64,000 nucleotides of DNA from positions 186,001-250,000 of the forward strand of contig NZ_JAGTTN010000002.1 in NCBI RefSeq assembly GCF_020682705.1, read 5' to 3'. Shown piece after piece: positions 43,173 through 51,537 of the stretch (the stretch's first letter is position 1; the number at the start of each line of letters is the position of its first letter). A program made the translations under genes and the position numbers. The stretch comes from Microbacterium allomyrinae. GTDB lineage: Bacteria; Actinomycetota; Actinomycetes; Actinomycetales; Microbacteriaceae. The notes beneath the pieces were generated by a model. That model was given only the letters and a program-made list of their open reading frames with translations, was not told the DNA's origin and did no database searches.

Positions 43173-43258
43173 GGGAGGCCTTTCGTCGAGGTACCGGTCC
43201 AGCGTTCCAGCGTACGTCGGGGAGTGTCAATCGGCGAGGGTGCCGATGGACCCGCCGC

Positions 43259-43264
43259 TAGGCT
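43259..43264 (+). promoter_or_regulatory. fabG promoter -10 (TAGGCT)
   Basis: TAGGCT 35 nt before the ATG at 43300, with GGGAG in the leader as ribosome site. It is back to back with the DUF4190 promoter (43214-43209, minus). Confidence 0.55.
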
Positions 43265-43299
43265 GGGGCGGATCCGTCACCGAACCCGGGAGCATCACC

Positions 43300-44010
43300 A
43301 TGTCCAGCGATCGTGTCGTCCTCGTCACCGGCGGAAACCGCGGCATCGGCCGCGCCATCGCAGAGCGCTTCGTCGCGCTGGGCTACAAGGTGGCTGTGAC
43401 CGCGAGGTCGGGCGAAGGGCCCGAGGGCACCGTGACGGTGCGGGCGGACGTGACGGACTCTGCGGCCGTCGACGCCGCGTTCACAGAGGTCGAGAACACC
43501 CTCGGCCCGGTCGAGATCGTCGTTGCCAACGCCGGCGTCACGAAGGACACCCTGCTGCTTCGGATGAGCGAGGACGACTTCGACAGCGTCGTGGCCACCA
43601 ACTTGGGCGGCGCATTCCGTGTGGTGAAGCGCGCCTCCAAGGGCATGCTCCGCGCCCGCTGGGGAAGGGTGGTGCTGATCTCGAGCGTCGTCGGCCTCTA
43701 CGGCTCGGCCGGACAGATCAACTACGCCGCGTCCAAGAGCGGACTCGTGGGCTTCGCTCGCTCGCTCACCCGCGAACTGGGCGCTCGGGGGATCACCGCG
43801 AACGTCGTCGCACCGGGGTTCATCGAGACCGACATGACGGCCGAGCTTCCGGAAGAGACGCAGGCCGAGTACAAGAAGAACATCCCCGCGGGCCGCTTCG
43901 CGACCGCGGATGAGGTCGCCGGTGTGGTCGCGTGGATCGCCTCCGACGACGCCGCGTACATCTCGGGTGCTATCATCCCGGTGGACGGCGGCCTCGGTAT
44001 GGGGCACTGA
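43300..44010 (+). CDS. fabG: 3-oxoacyl-ACP reductase-type short-chain dehydrogenase
   Basis: 236 residues, NADP-dependent SDR fold. Coenzyme motif TGGNRGIGRAIAE near the N-terminus, NAG motif VVANAGVT, catalytic Ser in VLISSVVGLYG, and YxxxK in NYAASKSGLVG. The C-terminal SGAIIPVDGGLGMGH matches FabG. It would reduce 3-oxoacyl-ACP in fatty-acid synthesis, though standalone FabG-like proteins can have other substrates. It has its own promoter; nine C residues follow the stop. Confidence 0.9.
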   Translation: MSSDRVVLVTGGNRGIGRAIAERFVALGYKVAVTARSGEGPEGTVTVRADVTDSAAVDAAFTEVENTLGPVEIVVANAGVTKDTLLLRMSEDDFDSVVATNLGGAFRVVKRASKGMLRARWGRVVLISSVVGLYGSAGQINYAASKSGLVGFARSLTRELGARGITANVVAPGFIETDMTAELPEETQAEYKKNIPAGRFATADEVAGVVAWIASDDAAYISGAIIPVDGGLGMGH

Positions 44011-44079
44011 CCCCCCCCCAGCCCGCTTCACGCTTCGGCAGGTCCGGCGACGGGTGAATTTCAGACCGCGAGCCTGTCG

Positions 44080-44787
44080 TCAGTCGATCGCGCGCAGGAT
44101 CGCCTCTGCTACCGCGCCGGGCTGGGAGAACTGCGGCCAATGCCCCGTCTTCTCGTCGGCCGCGTTGAGCTGGACGATGTCGAGGTTCTCGAGGGCCGCC
44201 AGCTCGGCGGCCCAGGCGGGTGCCTGCCGGATGTACTCGCGGATCTCGGCCTCGGGCACCGTGCTGGTGATCATCGTCGCGGGGACCGCGCGGCGGCGCT
44301 CGTCGGTGAGCTTCACGGCGTCGGTGGGCACACGCGCGGGCACGGATTTCGCGCGGGCCGCGACATCTGCTCGCGTAGCGGGATCGAGATCGGCGATCTC
44401 CGGCTCGTCGAAGAAGTCCCACCCCGGAAAGGGGATCACGCCTTCGACGACCGGGAACTCCCAGATCGATCCGCCGTCGGAGGGCGGGAAGGTGTCGAGG
44501 AACACGACCCGCGCCACGCGGTCGGGGCGTGCGTCGAGCGCGCCGTAGACGACGTTTCCGCCACCGGAATGACCGACGAGCACGACCTGGCCGTCGAGCC
44601 GGTCGATCTCGGCGACAGTGGCCGCGACCCAATCAGCGATGCCGATATCGGCGGATTCGGAGGCCGGGGCGCCGACCCCCGGCATGGTGAGCGGGTGGGT
44701 GCGATGCCCGGCGGCCTCGAGCGCGGGAGCGACCTCGCCCCACGTCGCCGCGTCGAGCCACAGGCCCGGTACGAGGATGATGTGCAT
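44080..44787 (-). CDS. Alpha/beta-hydrolase (esterase-like)
   Basis: 235 residues. Opening MHIILVPGLWLDAATW (oxyanion region), nucleophile elbow VLVGHSGGGNVVYG, and C-terminal TGHWPQFSQP with the presumed catalytic His. It resembles small methylesterase/RsbQ-like hydrolases. A TAGCGT hexamer (44800-44795, minus) lies 7 nt before the ATG, so the mRNA is probably leaderless. Substrate unknown. Confidence 0.85.
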   Translation of the reverse strand: MHIILVPGLWLDAATWGEVAPALEAAGHRTHPLTMPGVGAPASESADIGIADWVAATVAEIDRLDGQVVLVGHSGGGNVVYGALDARPDRVARVVFLDTFPPSDGGSIWEFPVVEGVIPFPGWDFFDEPEIADLDPATRADVAARAKSVPARVPTDAVKLTDERRRAVPATMITSTVPEAEIREYIRQAPAWAAELAALENLDIVQLNAADEKTGHWPQFSQPGAVAEAILRAID

Positions 44788-44836
44788 GCGTCCGACGCTA
44801 CCGGCGACGCCCGACATACGGCAGGCCGCGGCAGGG

Positions 44837-45481
44837 TCAGGGCAGAAGCGCGATGACCTCGCGAAGATCCACCGGCCCGACGACGACGTCGGCCTGAGCG
44901 CGGACGGCGGGCTTCGCATTGAACGCGACACCGAGTCCCGCCGCCGCCATCATCGTGAGGTCGTTGGCACCGTCGCCGATCGCGATCGTGCGGGTGAGGT
45001 CGACCCCGCGCTCGGCCGACCACTCGCGCAGTGCTGCGGCCTTCGCCGCAGCATCCACGATCTCGCCGTCGACGACGCCGCTCAGTACGCCGTCCTGCGT
45101 CGCCAGTCGGTTGGCGCGCCAGACATCGACCCCCAGCGACGGCGCCACGGTGTCGAGGACTTCGTGGAAGCCTCCCGACACGACCCCGACGGCGCCGCCG
45201 CGCGAGTGGACCGCGTCGATCAACTCCCTCACGCCCGGCGTCGGCTCGATGCGCGCCAGCACGCGGGCGAATGCCGTGACCGGCACACCGGCGAGGGCCT
45301 CCACACGCGAGCGGAGGCTCGTCGCGAAGTCGACCTCGCCGCGCATCGCCGCCTCGGTGGCTGCAGCCACCTCCGGCCCGCGTCCGGCCTCATCGGCGAT
45401 GAGTTCGATGACCTCGTTGCGGATCAGCGTCGAATCGGCGTCGAGCACGACGAGGAAGCGTGCGGGTGCGGCAGCAGACAT
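44837..45481 (-). CDS. serB: Phosphoserine phosphatase
   Basis: 214 residues, HAD superfamily, last step of serine synthesis. Motif I LVVLDADSTLI (Asp14 nucleophile, Asp16 acid/base; SerB usually has DMDST), motif II region GVVSGGFHEVLD, and motif IV IAIGDGANDLTMM. The ACT domains of longer actinobacterial SerB2 are absent. TAGCGT (45493-45488, minus) lies 6 nt before the ATG. A serB-like phosphatase for another substrate is the alternative. Confidence 0.88.
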   Translation of the reverse strand: MSAAAPARFLVVLDADSTLIRNEVIELIADEAGRGPEVAAATEAAMRGEVDFATSLRSRVEALAGVPVTAFARVLARIEPTPGVRELIDAVHSRGGAVGVVSGGFHEVLDTVAPSLGVDVWRANRLATQDGVLSGVVDGEIVDAAAKAAALREWSAERGVDLTRTIAIGDGANDLTMMAAAGLGVAFNAKPAVRAQADVVVGPVDLREVIALLP

Positions 45482-45517
45482 CCCTCCACGCTAGCGGGAG
45501 CGGATGCGCGCGCCGTG

Positions 45518-46762
45518 TCACCGATCGACGTGGATGCCCTTGCCGACGACCGTGATGCCGCTTTCGGTCACGGTGAAGCCCCGGGCGAGGTCCTTCTCGC
45601 GGTCGACACCGACCGTCGCACCCTCGGCGAGCACCACGTTCTTATCGAGGATCGCGCGATGGATTCGCGCGCCCGCACCGACATGGACATGGTCGAACAG
45701 CACCGAGTCGGTGATGGTGGAGCCGCCCCCGGCGAGCGTCCAGGGGCCGACGACGCTGCGCTCGAGGTGCGTGCCGGACAGCACGGACCCGAGCGAGACG
45801 ATCGAGTCGATCGCGTTTCCGATGCGGCCGACCGAGTCGCGCACGAACTTGGCAGGCGGCGAGTTCACCGCCTGCGAGTGGATCGGCCAGTCGGTGTTGT
45901 ACAGATTGAAGATCGGCAGCGTCGAGATGAGGTCGCGGTGCGCGTCGAAGAACGAATCGATCGTTCCGACGTCGCGCCAGTAGTACCGGTCCCGGTCGGT
46001 CGAACCCGGCACGTCGTTGCGATTCATGTCGTACACACCGGCCTCGCCGCGTCCGACGAAATACGGGATGATATCGCCGCCCATGTCGTGATTCGAGGTC
46101 GGCAGCTCGCCATCCGATTCGACCGCCTCGATCAGGGCGTCGGCGTCGAAGATGTAGTTGCCCATGGAGGCGAGCACCTGGTCGGGCGCATCCGAGAGAC
46201 CCGTGGGGTTGAGCGGTTTTTCAAGGAACTCATGGATCTTCGCGGGGTCGTCCTTGTCGACGTCGATGACACCGAACTGGTTCGCCATCGAGATCGGCTG
46301 ACGGATGCCGGCGACCGTGGCCCGTGCGCCGGATTCGATGTGCGCGGCGAGCATCTGGCGGAAATCCATGCGGTAGACGTGGTCGGCGCCGATCACGACG
46401 ACGATGTCGGGCTGCTCGTCGTTGATGAGGTTGAGGCTCTGCAGGATGGCGTCGGCCGATCCCGAGAACCATCGCTTGCCGAGGCGCTGCTGAGCCGGCA
46501 CCGAGGTGACGTACGAATCCAGCAGGGCCGACATGCGCCACGTCTGCGAGATGTGACGGTCGAGGCTGTGCGACTTGTACTGCGTCAGCACGACCACCTG
46601 CCGAAGTCCCGAGTTCAGCAGGTTCGAGATGGCGAAGTCGATGAGGCGGTATTGACCGCCGAAGGGGACGGCGGGCTTCGCACGATCCGCGGTCAGGGGC
46701 ATCAACCTCTTTCCCTCTCCACCTGCGAGGATGATTCCGAAGACCTTGGGCGCTGCTGGCAT
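45518..46762 (-). CDS. glgC: Glucose-1-phosphate adenylyltransferase
   Basis: Makes ADP-glucose for glycogen and maltose-1-phosphate synthesis; 414 residues. Nucleotidyltransferase opening [20 protein letters not shown], then [25 protein letters not shown], and [16 protein letters not shown]; the C-terminal left-handed beta-helix includes [26 protein letters not shown] (46774-46769, minus) is 6 nt before the ATG: leaderless. Divergent from glgA with only 47 nt between start codons. Confidence 0.96.
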   Translation of the reverse strand: MPAAPKVFGIILAGGEGKRLMPLTADRAKPAVPFGGQYRLIDFAISNLLNSGLRQVVVLTQYKSHSLDRHISQTWRMSALLDSYVTSVPAQQRLGKRWFSGSADAILQSLNLINDEQPDIVVVIGADHVYRMDFRQMLAAHIESGARATVAGIRQPISMANQFGVIDVDKDDPAKIHEFLEKPLNPTGLSDAPDQVLASMGNYIFDADALIEAVESDGELPTSNHDMGGDIIPYFVGRGEAGVYDMNRNDVPGSTDRDRYYWRDVGTIDSFFDAHRDLISTLPIFNLYNTDWPIHSQAVNSPPAKFVRDSVGRIGNAIDSIVSLGSVLSGTHLERSVVGPWTLAGGGSTITDSVLFDHVHVGAGARIHRAILDKNVVLAEGATVGVDREKDLARGFTVTESGITVVGKGIHVDR

Positions 46763-46809
46763 GGCACCACACTATGACGCGTTCCGGCCGGTGTACTAGC
46801 GTTCGACAC

Positions 46810-48003
46810 ATGCGCGTCGACATCGTCACCAAGGAGTACCCGCCGGAGATCTACGGGGGCGCCGGCGTGCACGCCGCCGAGCTGGTGAAAGCCCTCCGCT
46901 CCACCGTCGATGTCCGCGTCCGTGCGTTCGGCGCCGAGCGTGACGAAACCGGCACCACGTCCTACACGGTGCCGAGCGAACTGGCGGCGGCGAACGCGGC
47001 GATCCAGACCCTGGGAACCGATCTCGAGATCGTGACCGATGTCGCCGGTGCCGACGTCGTGCACAGTCACACCTGGTATGCGAATTTCGCCGGGCACCTC
47101 GCATCGTTGCTCCACGGCATCCCGCACATCGTCACGGCGCACAGTCTCGAGCCGCTGCGTCCGTGGAAGGCCGAGCAGCTCGGCGGCGGCTATGCCGTGT
47201 CGAGCTGGATCGAGCGCGCCGCCTACGAGGGTGCAGCCGCGGTCGTCGCCGTGAGCGAGGGAATGCGCGCCGACATCCTGCGCAGCTACCCGGCTCTGGA
47301 CCCCGAGCGGGTGCGGGTCATCTACAACGGCATCGATGTGTCGGCGTGGCGCCCCGTCGAGGACCCCGAGCTGCTCGCCGGGCTCGGCATCGACCCCGCC
47401 AAGCCCTCAGTCGTGTTCGTGGGGCGCATCACGCGCCAGAAGGGACTGCCGTACTTCCTCCGCGCGGCCGAGCTGCTGCCGGCGGACGTGCAGGTGATCC
47501 TTTGCGCGGGAGCCCCAGACACCCCGCAGATCATGGCCGAGGTCGAGGGCCTCGTCCGCGGCCTGCAGGAGACGCGCCAGGGCGTCGTGTGGCTGGATCG
47601 GATGCTGTCGCGCCACGAGCTCTGCGCGATCCTGAGCTCCGCCACCACGTTCGTGTGCCCGTCCGTCTACGAACCGCTCGGCATCGTGAACCTCGAGGCG
47701 ATGGCGTGCGGCGCCGCGGTCGTCGGCACGGCGACCGGCGGCATCCCCGAGGTCGTCGTGGATGGTGTCACCGGGCGGATCGTGCCGATCGAGCAGCTGC
47801 AGGACGGCACCGGCACCCCGACGGATCCCGAGAAGTTCGTCGGCGATCTCGCCCGTATCCTCACCGAGGTCGTCAACGATCCAGCCCGCGCACGTGAGTA
47901 CGGCGCCGCAGGCCGCGAGCGGGCGACGAACGACTTCAGCTGGGAGAGCATCGCCCAGCAGACGGCCGCGCTCTACGCAGAGGTGGCCGCCGTCGGCCGA
48001 TAG
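46810..48003 (+). CDS. glgA: Glycogen synthase / maltose-1-phosphate synthase (GT4)
   Basis: 397 residues, GT-B fold glycosyltransferase family 4. N-terminal EYPPEIYGGAGVHAAELVK is the sugar-nucleotide glycine loop; VVHSHTWYANFAGHLAS follows, and the C-terminal donor site is CPSVYEPLGIVNLEAMACG. The short actinobacterial type (Rv1212c-like) uses ADP-glucose and in mycobacteria makes maltose-1-phosphate (GlgM), so glgM is an equally valid name. TAGCGT (46797-46802) is 7 nt before the ATG. Its TAG stop starts the next gene's -10. Confidence 0.92.
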   Translation: MRVDIVTKEYPPEIYGGAGVHAAELVKALRSTVDVRVRAFGAERDETGTTSYTVPSELAAANAAIQTLGTDLEIVTDVAGADVVHSHTWYANFAGHLASLLHGIPHIVTAHSLEPLRPWKAEQLGGGYAVSSWIERAAYEGAAAVVAVSEGMRADILRSYPALDPERVRVIYNGIDVSAWRPVEDPELLAGLGIDPAKPSVVFVGRITRQKGLPYFLRAAELLPADVQVILCAGAPDTPQIMAEVEGLVRGLQETRQGVVWLDRMLSRHELCAILSSATTFVCPSVYEPLGIVNLEAMACGAAVVGTATGGIPEVVVDGVTGRIVPIEQLQDGTGTPTDPEKFVGDLARILTEVVNDPARAREYGAAGRERATNDFSWESIAQQTAALYAEVAAVGR

Positions 48004-48006
48004 GCT
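48001..48006 (+). promoter_or_regulatory. Promoter -10 (TAGGCT) overlapping the glgA stop
   Basis: TAGGCT begins with the glgA TAG and ends 7 nt before the ATG at 48014. Confidence 0.6.
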
Positions 48007-48013
48007 TGACGGC

Positions 48014-48814
48014 ATGCCCCAGGTGCTCGAGTTCTCCGACGTCGTCGTCCGTCGAAACGCCCGGAACATCGTCGATCACGTGGACTGGACCGTCCGCGAC
48101 GACGAGCGGTGGGTGATCCTCGGGCCCAACGGCGCAGGCAAGACCACCGCGCTGCAACTTGCCGACACCCTGCTGCACCCGACCTCGGGAAGCGTCACGA
48201 TCCTGGGGGAGCGGCTCGGCCGCACCGACGTCTTCGAATTGCGTCCGCGCATCGGATTCGCGTCCTCGGCGATGGCTCGCCGAGTGCCGCCAGAAGAGAC
48301 GGTCTTGAACGTCGTACTGACCGCGGCGTACTCGGTGCTCGGCCGCTGGCGCGAGGATTACGAAGACATCGATGAGCGCCGGGCGCTGCGGGTGCTCGCC
48401 GAATGGAAGCTCGATCACCTCGCCGACCGCACGTTCGGAACGCTCAGCGACGGCGAGCAGAAGCGCGTGCAGATCGCTCGAGCGGTCATGACCGACCCCG
48501 AGCTGCTGCTGCTGGACGAGCCGACCGCGAGCCTCGATCTGGGTGCACGCGAGGAGCTCCTCATCCTGCTCGGCGGGTACGCGCAGGCGCCCACCACGCC
48601 GGCGATGATCATGGTCACCCACCATGTCGAAGAGATCCCGGTCGGATTCAGCCACGTCCTGCTCCTCAAGGACGGAATGGCCGTCGCCGCCGGCCCGATC
48701 CGCGAGACCTTGACGGGGGAGGCGCTCAGCGAGACCTTCGGTGTGCCCATCCGGCTCACCGAGGAAGACGGCCGCTTCGCCGCTCGCGCGGCGCATTCCG
48801 GCACCGGCTCCTGA
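48014..48814 (+). CDS. Orphan ABC transporter ATP-binding protein
   Basis: 266 residues, one soluble ABC domain. Walker A LGPNGAGKTTALQ near 36-48, a variant signature LSDGEQKRVQIARA (SDG in place of SGG), Walker B LLLLDEPTASLDLGA, and H-loop MVTHHVEEIP. No permease or binding protein is adjacent. It could energise a transporter encoded elsewhere or act in a non-transport role. Leaderless start. Confidence 0.88.
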   Translation: MPQVLEFSDVVVRRNARNIVDHVDWTVRDDERWVILGPNGAGKTTALQLADTLLHPTSGSVTILGERLGRTDVFELRPRIGFASSAMARRVPPEETVLNVVLTAAYSVLGRWREDYEDIDERRALRVLAEWKLDHLADRTFGTLSDGEQKRVQIARAVMTDPELLLLDEPTASLDLGAREELLILLGGYAQAPTTPAMIMVTHHVEEIPVGFSHVLLLKDGMAVAAGPIRETLTGEALSETFGVPIRLTEEDGRFAARAAHSGTGS

Positions 48815-48854
48815 GCCCGTCGAACGACGATTCACCAGGATGCCCGCGGGCTGA

Positions 48855-48860
48855 TAGAAT
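48855..48860 (+). promoter_or_regulatory. rpmE2 promoter -10 (TAGAAT)
   Basis: TAGAAT 75 nt before the L31 ATG, giving a leader of about 69 nt. No -35 recognised. Confidence 0.6.
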
Positions 48861-48866
48861 TGTTGT

Positions 48867-48935
48867 TTGGTGCGCTCGCACCCCAGACTTTGACCGCCCT
48901 GGCAAAATCCAGGGCATCATCCTCAAAGGACCATC
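48867..48935 (+). ncRNA. Structured 5' leader of the L31 mRNA (candidate ribosomal-protein leader)
   Basis: Two stem-loops: GGTGC-GCTC-GCACC (48869-48882) and GCCCTGG-CAAAAT-CCAGGGC (48896-48915), followed by the ribosome site AAAGGA. L31 leaders that bind L31 for autoregulation have been proposed in Actinobacteria; this one is a candidate by position and structure only. Confidence 0.45.
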
Positions 48936-49193
48936 ATGAAGACTGACATTCACCCCGACTACCAGGCAGTCGTGTTCCGCGACCTCGGCTCGGGCGACAC
49001 GTTCCTCACGCGTTCGACGGTTTCCAGCGACAAGACGATCGAGCTCGACGGTGTCGAGTACCCCGTCATCGACGTTGAGATCTCGTCCGCGTCGCACCCG
49101 TTCTACACGGGCAAGCAGCGCATCATGGACTCGGCCGGCCGCGTCGAGAAGTTCAACCAGCGCTTCAAGGGCTTCGGCGGCGCTTCCCAGTAA
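48936..49193 (+). CDS. rpmE2: 50S ribosomal protein L31, type B
   Basis: 85 residues. [16 protein letters not shown] and [25 protein letters not shown] are diagnostic. It has no cysteines, so it is the zinc-free (type B) form that can replace zinc-binding L31 under zinc limitation. The ribosome site is AAAGGA. A terminator follows immediately. Confidence 0.95.
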   Translation: MKTDIHPDYQAVVFRDLGSGDTFLTRSTVSSDKTIELDGVEYPVIDVEISSASHPFYTGKQRIMDSAGRVEKFNQRFKGFGGASQ

Positions 49194-49207
49194 GCCCGCT
49201 CCTTCGA

Positions 49208-49235
49208 AAAGGCCTCGCTTCGGCGGGGCCTTTTC
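49208..49235 (+). terminator. rpmE2 terminator
   Basis: A 12-bp stem (AAAAGGCCTCGC/GCGGGGCCTTTT, one T-G) with a TTCG tetraloop, flanked by A and T runs: the most classical rho-independent terminator in the window, able to act in both directions. Confidence 0.9.
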
Positions 49236-49250
49236 GTTTCGGCCTCCGAC

Positions 49251-49982
49251 TCAGCGGATCGGCCAGCTGCCGTCGACGCGATCATCGGGGTCGAGGCGTC
49301 CGATGCCGATGAAGTACTCCGTGAGGCTCTCGGCCTGCGCGCGAGCCCACGCGATCTGCCGCGTGTGCAACTCGTGCGCCGTAGCGGGGAGGGATCCGGC
49401 GAAGCGCTCGGCGAGTGCCTGAGCCACGCGACCCGCTGCGACCGCGTCGGCCGCGGCCTCGTGCGCGCCGTCCAGCCGCACCGCGTAGTGCGCGGCGACG
49501 ACCTCCAGGGTGCGCTTGCCGCGCCGCCAGCGGTCGTACGCCTTGTCGACCACCAGTGGATCGATCACCGGGAAAGGTGCGTCGATGGGTGCGATCCCAT
49601 GCCGAAGCGCCTCGTGCTTGAGCAATGAGAAGTCGTAGGGGGCGTTGTAGGCGACGACGGGGATGCCGGCGTCCAGAAGTGCGCGCAGCGCGTCGACGAC
49701 CTCGGCCACGACCGCCGCGGCGGGTCGGCCGGCACGGCGAGCATGCTCGGTCGTGATGCCGTGGATCGCGCTGGCGCCTTCGGGGATCTCGATACCGGGG
49801 TCGGCGAGCCAGTCGCGAGCGCGGATCACCGAGCCGGTGGCGTCGAGCAGACCCACGTGCGCCGTGACGATGCGGTCGCCCGTGACGTCGACGCCGGTCG
49901 TCTCTAAGTCGAAGACTCCGACCACTCGCACCCATTCCGGAATATCGAACAAGGCGAGCTGTTCGCCGGGCGCGTGCTTCAT
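49251..49982 (-). CDS. 3'-5' exonuclease, DnaQ-like DEDDh family
   Basis: 243 residues. Exo I FDLETTGVDV (Asp25, Glu27), Exo II VVAYNAPYDFSLL, and Exo III HEAAADAVAAGRVA with the His-Asp pair give a complete DEDDh active site. This is a stand-alone proofreading-type exonuclease, not fused to a polymerase. ATG 49982 is chosen because TACCGT (49995-49990, minus) lies 7 nt before it; ATG 50012 is an alternative. Confidence 0.88.
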   Translation of the reverse strand: MKHAPGEQLALFDIPEWVRVVGVFDLETTGVDVTGDRIVTAHVGLLDATGSVIRARDWLADPGIEIPEGASAIHGITTEHARRAGRPAAAVVAEVVDALRALLDAGIPVVAYNAPYDFSLLKHEALRHGIAPIDAPFPVIDPLVVDKAYDRWRRGKRTLEVVAAHYAVRLDGAHEAAADAVAAGRVAQALAERFAGSLPATAHELHTRQIAWARAQAESLTEYFIGIGRLDPDDRVDGSWPIR

Positions 49983-50046
49983 GCCGTTCACGGTATGAGC
50001 AGGCGCCGACATCGGAGTGGAGGCGCTCCGTGTGCGTGCGCACTCG

Positions 50047-50052
50047 TAGACT
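50047..50052 (+). promoter_or_regulatory. Promoter -10 (TAGACT) of the alpha/beta-hydrolase gene
   Basis: TAGACT ends 6 nt before the GTG at 50059, the leaderless spacing; the divergent exonuclease gene has the same arrangement. Confidence 0.6.
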
Positions 50053-50058
50053 CGACGC

Positions 50059-50958
50059 GTGGCCGCTCCCAACCCCTACGCACCCCTGCTCGACGAGATC
50101 CCCGTCGAGCGGCGTGAGGTCGCGGTGCTGGGGGGAACGACGGCGTACTGGGTCTATGGGCCGGCCGAAGCGGACACCACGATCGTCGCCGTGCACGGCT
50201 TCCGCGGTGAGCACCACGGTCTCGAGCCGGTCGTCGCGCATCTTCCCGGCATCCGTGTCGTGTCGCCCGACCTTCCGGGCTTCGGCGAGACCGGCGCGGT
50301 TCCCGGCCGCACGCACGACATCGCCCTCTACGCGGACTGGCTGCGTGAGTTCGCGGCGGCCGTCGCACCGGGCGCCGTCATCCTCGGGCATTCGTTCGGT
50401 TCGATCGTGGTCGCGAAGGCGGTCGCCGAGGGTCTCGTGGCGCCGCGCGTGATCCTGGTGAACCCGATCGGCGCACCCGCCCTGGAGGGCCCGCGCGGCA
50501 TCCTGACCCGCCTCGCCGTGTTCTACTACTGGGCGGGCGCGCGGCTCCCGCGCCGTGTCGGAGAGGCGGTGCTTCGCAACGGGCTCATCGTGCGGGTCAT
50601 GAGCGAGTCGATGGCCAAGACAAGAGACCCCGAGCTGCGGCGGTTCGTGCACGACCAGCACGACACCTACTTCTCGAACTTCGCGGATCGCGATGTGCTG
50701 CACGACGCGTTCCTCGCGTCGGTGTCCAACGACGTGCGGGCGTTCGCGCCGCGCATCGCACAGCCGACGCTCCTCGTCGCGGCCGAGCGTGACGACATCA
50801 CGCCGATCGAGGTCGAGCGTCGTCTGGCGACCATGTTCAGCGACGCCGAGCTGGTCGAGATCCCCGACGTCGGCCACTTGATCCATTACGAGACGCCGGC
50901 GGTCGCGGCCGCCGCGATCACGCGGTTTCTCGCGCCTTCCGACGCCGATACGCGTTGA
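50059..50958 (+). CDS. Alpha/beta-fold hydrolase
   Basis: 299 residues. Oxyanion loop VAVHGFRGEHHGL, RVVSPDLPGFGETG, nucleophile elbow VILGHSFGSIVVAK, late acid region VAAERDDITPIE, and catalytic His in PDVGHLIHYE. A cap domain lies about 140-215. Substrate cannot be inferred. Its last 41 nt overlap the 3' end of the convergent CGNR gene. Confidence 0.88.
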   Translation: MAAPNPYAPLLDEIPVERREVAVLGGTTAYWVYGPAEADTTIVAVHGFRGEHHGLEPVVAHLPGIRVVSPDLPGFGETGAVPGRTHDIALYADWLREFAAAVAPGAVILGHSFGSIVVAKAVAEGLVAPRVILVNPIGAPALEGPRGILTRLAVFYYWAGARLPRRVGEAVLRNGLIVRVMSESMAKTRDPELRRFVHDQHDTYFSNFADRDVLHDAFLASVSNDVRAFAPRIAQPTLLVAAERDDITPIEVERRLATMFSDAELVEIPDVGHLIHYETPAVAAAAITRFLAPSDADTR

Positions 50959-51472
50959 CGTTCATGCGGTTGCCGCAGTTGCCGGTGTCGCAGTACCGTT
51001 TCGATCCGTTCTTGGAGTAGTCGACGTAGACCGCGTCGCAGTCGTCGGCGTCGCACACGCGGATGCGGTCGTACTCGTCGGCGCGGATCACGTCGACGAA
51101 GGCCATGGCCGCCTCGACGAGGATGCGGGTGGCGAGCGGCGAATCGTCGGTCGTCGCGTGGATGTGCCAGTCGTACGCATCGTGGATGACGAGCTGGGGG
51201 AGCGCGTGGCCGTCGCGCAGCATCTCGTTCACGAGCGGCACGGCGCCTTCGCGATCGACAGCCCAGAGGGCGCGAAGGCGGTTGCGGATGCCGCGGACCG
51301 CGGCGAGCTCGGCGGCATCGCGTCGCAGCAGCCCGGTGTAGGGGTTCACCACGAGGTATTCGTCGAGCTCGGCGGTGGTCTGCAGGCGATCTTCTCCGTC
51401 GTAGCCGGGGAGCGTGTTCACAAGGTGCACGGCCGCCATGAGCGCCTGCTGCGTGTCATGGATGAAGACCAT
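50918..51472 (-). CDS. CGNR zinc-finger (ABATE-type) protein
   Basis: 184 residues. The N-terminal region (about 1-130) resembles the ABATE domain (HDTQQALMAAVHLVNTLPG). The C-terminal finger has Cys140, Cys145, Cys161 and Cys166, the last within the eponymous CGNR (residues 166-169), followed by NVNAYRRRK. Probably a nucleic-acid-binding regulator. ATG 51472 has AGGAG 5 nt upstream. Divergent from the EamA transporter, which may be its target. Confidence 0.87.
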   Translation of the reverse strand: MVFIHDTQQALMAAVHLVNTLPGYDGEDRLQTTAELDEYLVVNPYTGLLRRDAAELAAVRGIRNRLRALWAVDREGAVPLVNEMLRDGHALPQLVIHDAYDWHIHATTDDSPLATRILVEAAMAFVDVIRADEYDRIRVCDADDCDAVYVDYSKNGSKRYCDTGNCGNRMNVNAYRRRKARETA

Positions 51473-51506
51473 GTTGACTCCTGACATTCGCTTCGATACT
51501 GTCACC

Positions 51507-51520
51507 AGTGTAAGCACACT
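51507..51520. promoter_or_regulatory. Dyad AGTGT-N4-ACACT between CGNR and EamA genes
   Basis: 5-bp inverted arms around AAGC. The left arm overlaps a minus-strand TACACT (51512-51507) that could be the -10 of the CGNR gene. A candidate operator for the CGNR protein; unproven. Confidence 0.35.
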
Positions 51521-51537
51521 TCACCCCTGACAGTCGG

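Noticed and set aside
41000..43230. Long minus-strand frames extending SURF1 and the small Cys/His protein upstream
   Set aside because: The extensions run through the neighbouring short genes in other frames and have no family sequence; the ATGA overlaps fix the real starts.
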